Part shown: positions 6,223 through 10,289 of the stretch, one piece after another | Position numbering within the stretch: the stretch's first letter is position 1 | How the letters are laid out: every line of letters begins with the position of its first letter | DNA from: an uncultured bacterium | Lineage (GTDB): Bacteria > Planctomycetota > UBA8108 | Direction of reading: 5' to 3' | DNA: 10,289 nucleotides | Assembly (NCBI GenBank): GCA_913050545.1 | Contig: CAJWZY010000049.1 | Coordinates: 1 to 10,289, forward strand | Notes under the pieces: generated by a model | What the model was told of the DNA's origin: nothing | The model's database searches: none | Seen by the model: only the letters and a program-made list of their open reading frames with translations | Position numbers and translations under genes: made by a program

Positions 6223-7020
6223 TCAGTACCTTCCCAGCAGGCGTTCTTTTGCCGGCAGGATCTCGAGGCAGGTGGTCCACCAGCCCGATTCGATGGTCTC
6301 GGAGAACTCTTCCGGGAGACCTTCCGCCCGCATCTCGATGGCGAGGGCTTCTGAGTCGTAGCTGACGGGGATGAACTCGGCGGTGATCCGCCCTCCTTCT
6401 TCACCCAGGATGGTGTACCAGGTTTCCCGGGAACCATCATTTTCCGGGCGTCCGAGGGCCCCTGTATTGATGAAGAGTTTATTCGAGGGCAGTTCACGCT
6501 GCCATTTGAGACCCGTATGGGTAACGGCGATTACGTCGGCTGCGTAATCCTTGCAGAGCTTCTGGAGGAAATGGGTCGGGGTGGTCGAGCTCCAGAGGAA
6601 CTCGTTCTGGCGCCGGGGTGAGCCATGGCACAGCAGCACTCGCCGCCCGGCGAATTCGAAGCGGATTTCTCCCGGCAGGCTTCGAAGCCATTCCCGGTTT
6701 TCTTCCGAGGTATTCCGGTAGGTGTACTGGTAGCTCAGCCTGGCGAAGTGGTTGTCCCGGGGATCGGTATAGCCGCACTGGCAGTCAGGGAGGTCTCTTG
6801 CCAGGGAGTCATCGTAATTGCCGGCCAGGGTTTTTACTCCGTGATCTTTCAGCAGTGGATAGACCTTGTCAGGATTGGGGCCGAAGGCTCCGAGATCTCC
6901 CAGGCAGTAGATCCCGGTAATGTTCCGGGTTGCCATGTCGGCAAGGGCCGCCTCGAGGGCCAGGTGGTTGGCATAGATTCCGCCGAAGAGAGCGATTTTC
7001 CCGGGAGAGGAGCTGCTCAT
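6223..7020 (-). CDS. Metallophosphoesterase-fold protein with one metal site lost
   Basis: 265 residues with the motif order of calcineurin-like phosphoesterases, but altered. Motif I, normally D-x-H (SDIHGN), is GGIYAN (13-18), with Gly14 and Tyr16 replacing Asp and His. Motif II, GDLGAFG, keeps Asp42. Motif III, normally GNHD, is GNYD (67-70), keeping Asn68 with Tyr69 for His. Motif IV, CHGSP, keeps His132. Motif V, normally GHTH, is THTG (167-170), keeping His168 and losing the last His. By the GpdQ-type scheme the alpha site is gone and the beta site (Asp42, Asn68, His132, His168) is intact. The Cys-containing insert DCQCGYTDPRDNH (79-91) is distinctive. The start at 7020 lies one base after the radical SAM stop codon (TGAGATG), so it is likely translationally coupled. 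It is last in the four-gene unit. Activity, substrate or a non-catalytic role is open. Confidence 0.88.
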   Translation of the reverse strand: MSSSSPGKIALFGGIYANHLALEAALADMATRNITGIYCLGDLGAFGPNPDKVYPLLKDHGVKTLAGNYDDSLARDLPDCQCGYTDPRDNHFARLSYQYTYRNTSEENREWLRSLPGEIRFEFAGRRVLLCHGSPRRQNEFLWSSTTPTHFLQKLCKDYAADVIAVTHTGLKWQRELPSNKLFINTGALGRPENDGSRETWYTILGEEGGRITAEFIPVSYDSEALAIEMRAEGLPEEFSETIESGWWTTCLEILPAKERLLGRY

Positions 7021-7021
7021 C

Positions 7022-7930
7022 TCATTCCACCCCCCAGCCGCCAATATTGGAGCAGATGGCTCCATGTACATAGCAGGTATAGCAGGCCCCCTGGTCGAGG
7101 CGAAAGGGGCCGGAGGCATCTTCCAGGCTGTCTCCAAGGTGCGCGCCGGGCGTCTCGATCAGGAGCGGGCAGACGGCTACCCCCCGGTCTGTCACCGTTC
7201 TGCTCCTGCTGCACAAGAGCTGGTTGCTGTCGTATCCTTCCATCATCTCCTCGCTGATCCTCTCCGCCTGTGAATAGGGCCTGCTGCGCTCAGCCTCCAT
7301 GCCAAGGTGCAGGGTCGGCAGGATCTTGATTCTCGGACGCTGGTAGCCGGTCTCTTTGAGGGTGGTTACGAACGTTTCGAAAACTCGGGTGTTTTCCTCC
7401 TCAGGCCAGGTCTGGGCCATGGTGATAATCGGCAGGAAGCCGGCCTCGACGAGCATCCTCACGCCCTCGAGGGCTTTTTCAAAGGTGCCTTCGCCCCGGA
7501 TGGGATCATTGGTCTGGGGGCTGTAGCCGTCGATGCTGACACGCAGCTCGAGGCTGTAGAGGCTTTGTTCGGAAATAGCCCGCAATGCCTTGATCGAGGA
7601 AGGGGTAAAAACCGTTCCGTTGGTGAGGACCGTCGCCGGGCCGATTGCCAGGGTCTCCTCGAGAACCTGGAGCATGTCACGGTTGAGAAAGGGCTCACCC
7701 CCGGTGAAATAGTATTCTTTTACCCCGAGGGCCTGGGACTCCTGCAGGTAACGCCGGATGGTTTCGAGGTCCATGAAGCCGAAATTGTCGTTGCCCGGAT
7801 GGCAGCTGATGAAGCAGTGATTGCAGGAGAGGTTGCAGAGGGTCCCGCCTGCCTGGAACCACAGCTCATCGAGGCTTTCGAGTTGCTGCAGTGGAGCGTC
7901 CTGGCGGGAGCCGTTCTCAGGTCTGGTCAT
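7022..7930 (-). CDS. Radical SAM protein with SPASM-like C-terminal cysteines
   Basis: 302 residues. The [4Fe-4S]-AdoMet motif is CNLSCNHC (Cys32, Cys36, Cys39), with a further Cys43. The SAM-contacting GGEP motif is at 77-80, and the partial TIM barrel continues with VSIDGY (131-136). The C-terminus carries Cys240, Cys254, Cys283, Cys286 and Cys293, spaced like a SPASM or twitch extension that binds an auxiliary cluster; the family is known for peptide and other post-synthetic modifications. The start at 7930 gives a 14-nt overlap with the flavoprotein gene and begins shortly before the radical SAM core. Longer upstream reading in the same frame overlaps the flavoprotein fully and has no family likeness. 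No small precursor-peptide gene is visible inside the window. The substrate is unknown; the neighbours suggest an oxidoreductive modification pathway. Confidence 0.9.
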   Translation of the reverse strand: MTRPENGSRQDAPLQQLESLDELWFQAGGTLCNLSCNHCFISCHPGNDNFGFMDLETIRRYLQESQALGVKEYYFTGGEPFLNRDMLQVLEETLAIGPATVLTNGTVFTPSSIKALRAISEQSLYSLELRVSIDGYSPQTNDPIRGEGTFEKALEGVRMLVEAGFLPIITMAQTWPEEENTRVFETFVTTLKETGYQRPRIKILPTLHLGMEAERSRPYSQAERISEEMMEGYDSNQLLCSRSRTVTDRGVAVCPLLIETPGAHLGDSLEDASGPFRLDQGACYTCYVHGAICSNIGGWGVE

Positions 7931-9188
7931 CGGCTGTAAGCTCCGAGTAGAGGTCCAGGCTGTCGTCTGCCTCGACCAGCCTGAAGATATCCCGCACCTG
8001 GCCGATCCCTGTCTGCAGCAGGAAGTCGCTGCGGCGGCCGTAGCTTTTATGCCCGGCGATGTAATAGCCGGGTTCCGGGTTTGACAGGGTATCGCCCGGC
8101 AGCTCCTCAGCAGCCAGGCAATCTCCATTGGAATCGCCGCCAGGCAGGGCGGCCGCCAGCTTCATCGGCCCCTCGCTTGCATAGCAGAGGTGGACCTGGA
8201 GTTCACGGTGATAGCTGTTATCCGGCCTGTAACCGGTCATGGCGATGATCCGGTCGACCACCACAGCTGAGCTGTCCTGCCCTTGCGGGTCGCACAGCTC
8301 AATATGGATTTTGCCGCCCTCCTGCCGCAGGCTCGTGGTGACGACTCCTTTAAGAACTTCACAGCCGGCAGGTGGGGACGAGCAGAAGCGGTTGGCGGCC
8401 CGCGAGAGCCTGTCTCTTTGCGGCAGGGGGTCGTTTTCTATGACAGGAAGGGGTTCTTCGCGGGAGTCTCTCCGTGCCCAGATCAGCCGGGTTCCGGGGT
8501 CTTCTTCAAGCAGCAGGGTGAAGGCCTCGAGCACGGTGGCGGCAGAGTAGCCGGCACCTGCCAAGAGGGTGGTTCCGCCGGCATAGAGCGGCCTGTCAGC
8601 ACCGAGGACATCTGGAATATGGTAGCTGATGAGGTCTTCAAGCGCCTCTTCGCCCGGGGCCGGGAGCCCCCCATCTCCGAGGCTCGCCGGGTTGCGATAG
8701 ACCCCCGTAGCATCGATCACCACGTCGGCCGACTCCGTTTTCCGGGCGCTGTTTTTCGCCTCCAGCAGGAGACGGAATCGCGCTTCGCTGCGTTCTTCTG
8801 CGCCGATCGCCTCGGTTTTCAGCAGGCCGGCCCTGGCGATCCCCACGACCTCGCAGCCGGTTCTGATACGGTTACCGAGGGCGCTTGCCAGGGGGGCCAG
8901 GTAGCTGCGACAGTACTCAGCGGCTCCGGGGCAGGCTTTCCTGTCGGGGATGTCGAGTCCGAGTTCTTCGATAGTGGCCAGTCCCAGCGCAGAGGTATTG
9001 AGAGCCCAGGGTGAAAACAGCTCCAGGAATCCCCACCGCCGGATGTTCGCGCCGGGCTCCTGGCGTTCGTAAACCACCGGGCGATGACCCAGAGCTGCGC
9101 AGTAGAGTGCTGCCTCCAGTCCGATGGGGCCGGCGCCGACAATCGCGACGTCCTTTGGCCGGGCCTGGGTCCGCAGTTCCCGGATCAT
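7917..9188 (-). CDS. FAD/NAD(P)-dependent oxidoreductase, FMO/TrxR-like
   Basis: 423 residues. The N-terminal FAD site is VGAGPIG (17-23), followed by YERQE (40-44). The motif RRWGFLELFSPWALN (50-64) is distinctive and conserved-looking. DATG (159-162) is the usual ATG loop. A second Rossmann motif, AGAGYSAA (210-217), fits NAD(P)H binding. TGYRPD (318-323) and GHKSYGRRSDF (379-389) near the C-terminus resemble the closing FAD contacts of two-dinucleotide-binding flavoproteins. There is no CxxC redox-active pair of thioredoxin-reductase type, so it probably acts as a monooxygenase or simple dehydrogenase. The ATG at 9188 overlaps the upstream TAA by one base (TAATG), and the 3' end overlaps the radical SAM gene by 14 nt, so it is embedded in one operon. 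Substrate unknown. Confidence 0.9.
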   Translation of the reverse strand: MIRELRTQARPKDVAIVGAGPIGLEAALYCAALGHRPVVYERQEPGANIRRWGFLELFSPWALNTSALGLATIEELGLDIPDRKACPGAAEYCRSYLAPLASALGNRIRTGCEVVGIARAGLLKTEAIGAEERSEARFRLLLEAKNSARKTESADVVIDATGVYRNPASLGDGGLPAPGEEALEDLISYHIPDVLGADRPLYAGGTTLLAGAGYSAATVLEAFTLLLEEDPGTRLIWARRDSREEPLPVIENDPLPQRDRLSRAANRFCSSPPAGCEVLKGVVTTSLRQEGGKIHIELCDPQGQDSSAVVVDRIIAMTGYRPDNSYHRELQVHLCYASEGPMKLAAALPGGDSNGDCLAAEELPGDTLSNPEPGYYIAGHKSYGRRSDFLLQTGIGQVRDIFRLVEADDSLDLYSELTADDQT

Positions 9189-10289
9189 TATTCGGGAAGC
9201 ACCTGTCGGCAGGCCGCGCCCGATGCTCCCGGGTCGACCCCGGCGACGAGCTCAAGCGGATCCCAGGTAGCGACCTCTGCGGCGTAGACCCGCCCGACGA
9301 CTCCGAAAGGGTTGGGGCTGTGGATGATCTCCCAGCCGCTTTCAGCAAGGGCGCTGACGACCTTGGCAGGGAAGCGCGATTCGAGCAGCAGGAGCTTCTC
9401 TGCATAGGCATCGAAGCGCGGATGGACGACCGCCTCGGCAACGTTCATGCCGTAGACGGTCACGTTGGCAATCACCTGTGCGATACCTGCTGTGATGCGG
9501 GCCGCGCCGGGCGACCCGAGAACGAGCTTCGGTTTCCCGTCCTGCAATACGATGGTCTCGGCAACAGCCGTACTCCTGGATTTTCCAGCAGCAATGGAGT
9601 TTGCCGATCCTGGCCGTGGGTCAAAGGCGCTCATGCAGTTGTTGAAGAGGATTCCCAGTCCGGGAGAGAAGACACCCGAGTTGTAGCCCAGTGAATGGGA
9701 GAAGGAGATGGAGTTCCCATCCTTGTCGATGATTGTCAGCTGGGTGGTGTCGGGGCAATCCGCTCCGCTGTGGGCGGAATCCCGGCTGGCGAGGGCGTCG
9801 AGGTATTCTTCTTCGAGGAAGCTCTCATCTGCAGGGGTGCCAAAGGTGGTATCCCCCTGGTTTGTGAGGCGGTCATTCCAGACCCGCTTGAGAATCTCCG
9901 AGAGCCCGGCGATGTACTCGGGGCTGTTGTGTGCGGGCAGGGAGTTGCTGAGCTGGCGCTCCAGGAGGGCCAGCGTCTGCAGGAGCGCAACCCCCCCGCC
10001 TGGAAGTGGCGTGGTGAGGACATCGAAGCCCCGGAATTTCCCCTGCAGTGGTTCGCGGACAGTAGGTTTGTAGCCCTCGAGGTCGGCAAGGGTCACGAGC
10101 GCACCGTTCGCCTCCCAGTCCGCGGCAATCTCCCGGCCGAGCTCTCCCCGGTAATAGCTCTCGGGGCCCTCTGTTGCCAGGCGCCTGTAGGTTTCGGCCA
10201 GGCTGGGCTGGCGGAAAATTTCTCCGGCCTTGTAGGTCTCACCATCCTCCTTGAAGCAGAGCTCCCTGCCCACCCCGGTAAATCCAAGT
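9188..10289 (-). CDS. Gamma-glutamyltransferase-like Ntn hydrolase, partial (5' end beyond right edge)
   Basis: 367 codons of the C-terminal two thirds are present; the frame stays open to the right edge, so the GTG at 10273 is internal. RQPSLAETYRRLA, YYRGELGREIA and PLPGGGVALLQ are large-subunit landmarks. The processing site and nucleophile are at PDTTQLT (codon at 9748-9746 is the catalytic Thr, equal to E. coli Thr391). The small subunit that would follow is about 186 residues, close to E. coli's 190. Several gamma-glutamyl ligands of E. coli GGT differ: Asn411 is Gly (SLG), Gln430 and Asp433 are Cys and Ala (NNCMSAF), Ser462-Ser463 read Thr-Ala (KSRSTAVAET), and Gly484 of the oxyanion GG is Ala (GSPGAARI). 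Autoprocessing looks possible, but the substrate may not be a gamma-glutamyl compound. It is the first visible gene of the four-gene unit. Export cannot be judged without the N-terminus. Confidence 0.9.
   Translation of the reverse strand, partial: LGFTGVGRELCFKEDGETYKAGEIFRQPSLAETYRRLATEGPESYYRGELGREIAADWEANGALVTLADLEGYKPTVREPLQGKFRGFDVLTTPLPGGGVALLQTLALLERQLSNSLPAHNSPEYIAGLSEILKRVWNDRLTNQGDTTFGTPADESFLEEEYLDALASRDSAHSGADCPDTTQLTIIDKDGNSISFSHSLGYNSGVFSPGLGILFNNCMSAFDPRPGSANSIAAGKSRSTAVAETIVLQDGKPKLVLGSPGAARITAGIAQVIANVTVYGMNVAEAVVHPRFDAYAEKLLLLESRFPAKVVSALAESGWEIIHSPNPFGVVGRVYAAEVATWDPLELVAGVDPGASGAACRQVLPE

Noticed and set aside
6223..7137. Longer metallophosphoesterase starting at 7137
   Set aside because: The extra 39 residues overlap the end of the radical SAM gene and have no family likeness; 7020 gives a coupled start.
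7022..8128. Longer radical SAM protein starting at 8128
   Set aside because: The extra 66 residues are an out-of-frame reading of the flavoprotein C-terminus.
8283..9014. Plus-strand reading frame of 243 codons
   Set aside because: It is antisense to the flavoprotein, whose FAD and NAD(P) motifs are clear; high GC alone explains the long open frame.
9188..10273. GTG at 10273 as the true start of the GGT-like gene
   Set aside because: The frame is open upstream to the window edge, and the family's N-terminal third is missing from this start.

Overview
The window looks like a bacterial chromosome segment, most likely from Planctomycetota or a close relative. This is inferred from three things: the style of the LexA-like repressor (N-terminus MYFTEKQLRIMEF, recognition region TKITVYEHV), the short N-terminal half zinc-ribbon (IRCRCG) ahead of a membrane anchor and VWA domain, and long AT-richer intergenic regions between GC-rich genes. 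No marker gene fixes the phylum. There is no rRNA, tRNA, CRISPR array, transposase or phage gene.

Layout. (1) 1-1397, minus strand: the start of a lipoprotein gene with perfect 51-bp repeats that runs off the left edge, preceded by a complete Gfo/Idh/MocA-family oxidoreductase. (2) 1398-1999: a 602-bp non-coding region, rich in hairpins, in front of a plus-strand LexA-like repressor (2000-2611). (3) 2662-4254, minus strand: a membrane-anchored VWA protein convergent with the repressor. (4) 4255-4816: a second hairpin-rich non-coding region, leading to a plus-strand lipoprotein with a predicted beta-barrel (4817-5569) and a small coiled-coil protein of unknown role (5743-6189). (5) 6223-10289, minus strand: a tightly packed unit of four genes. 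In transcription order these are a gamma-glutamyltransferase-like Ntn hydrolase (5' end outside the window), a two-Rossmann flavoprotein, a radical SAM protein with a C-terminal Cys cluster, and a metallophosphoesterase-fold protein. The junctions are a TAATG overlap, a 14-nt overlap and a 1-nt gap, so co-translation and a shared pathway are likely.

The strongest signals are these. The four-gene unit has two members from well-known enzyme families with systematically altered active sites: the GGT-like protein keeps its nucleophile but loses most gamma-glutamyl ligands, and the metallophosphoesterase loses one whole metal site and keeps the other. The LexA-like protein lacks both the cleavage-site Ala and the catalytic Ser, so it should not self-cleave. 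Its gene is preceded by a roughly 215-nt region that can fold into a 17-bp hairpin and a second domain closed by a 14-bp helix, starting at the expected start site of a plausible promoter. I see no established pathway that joins the four genes; their joint function is open.
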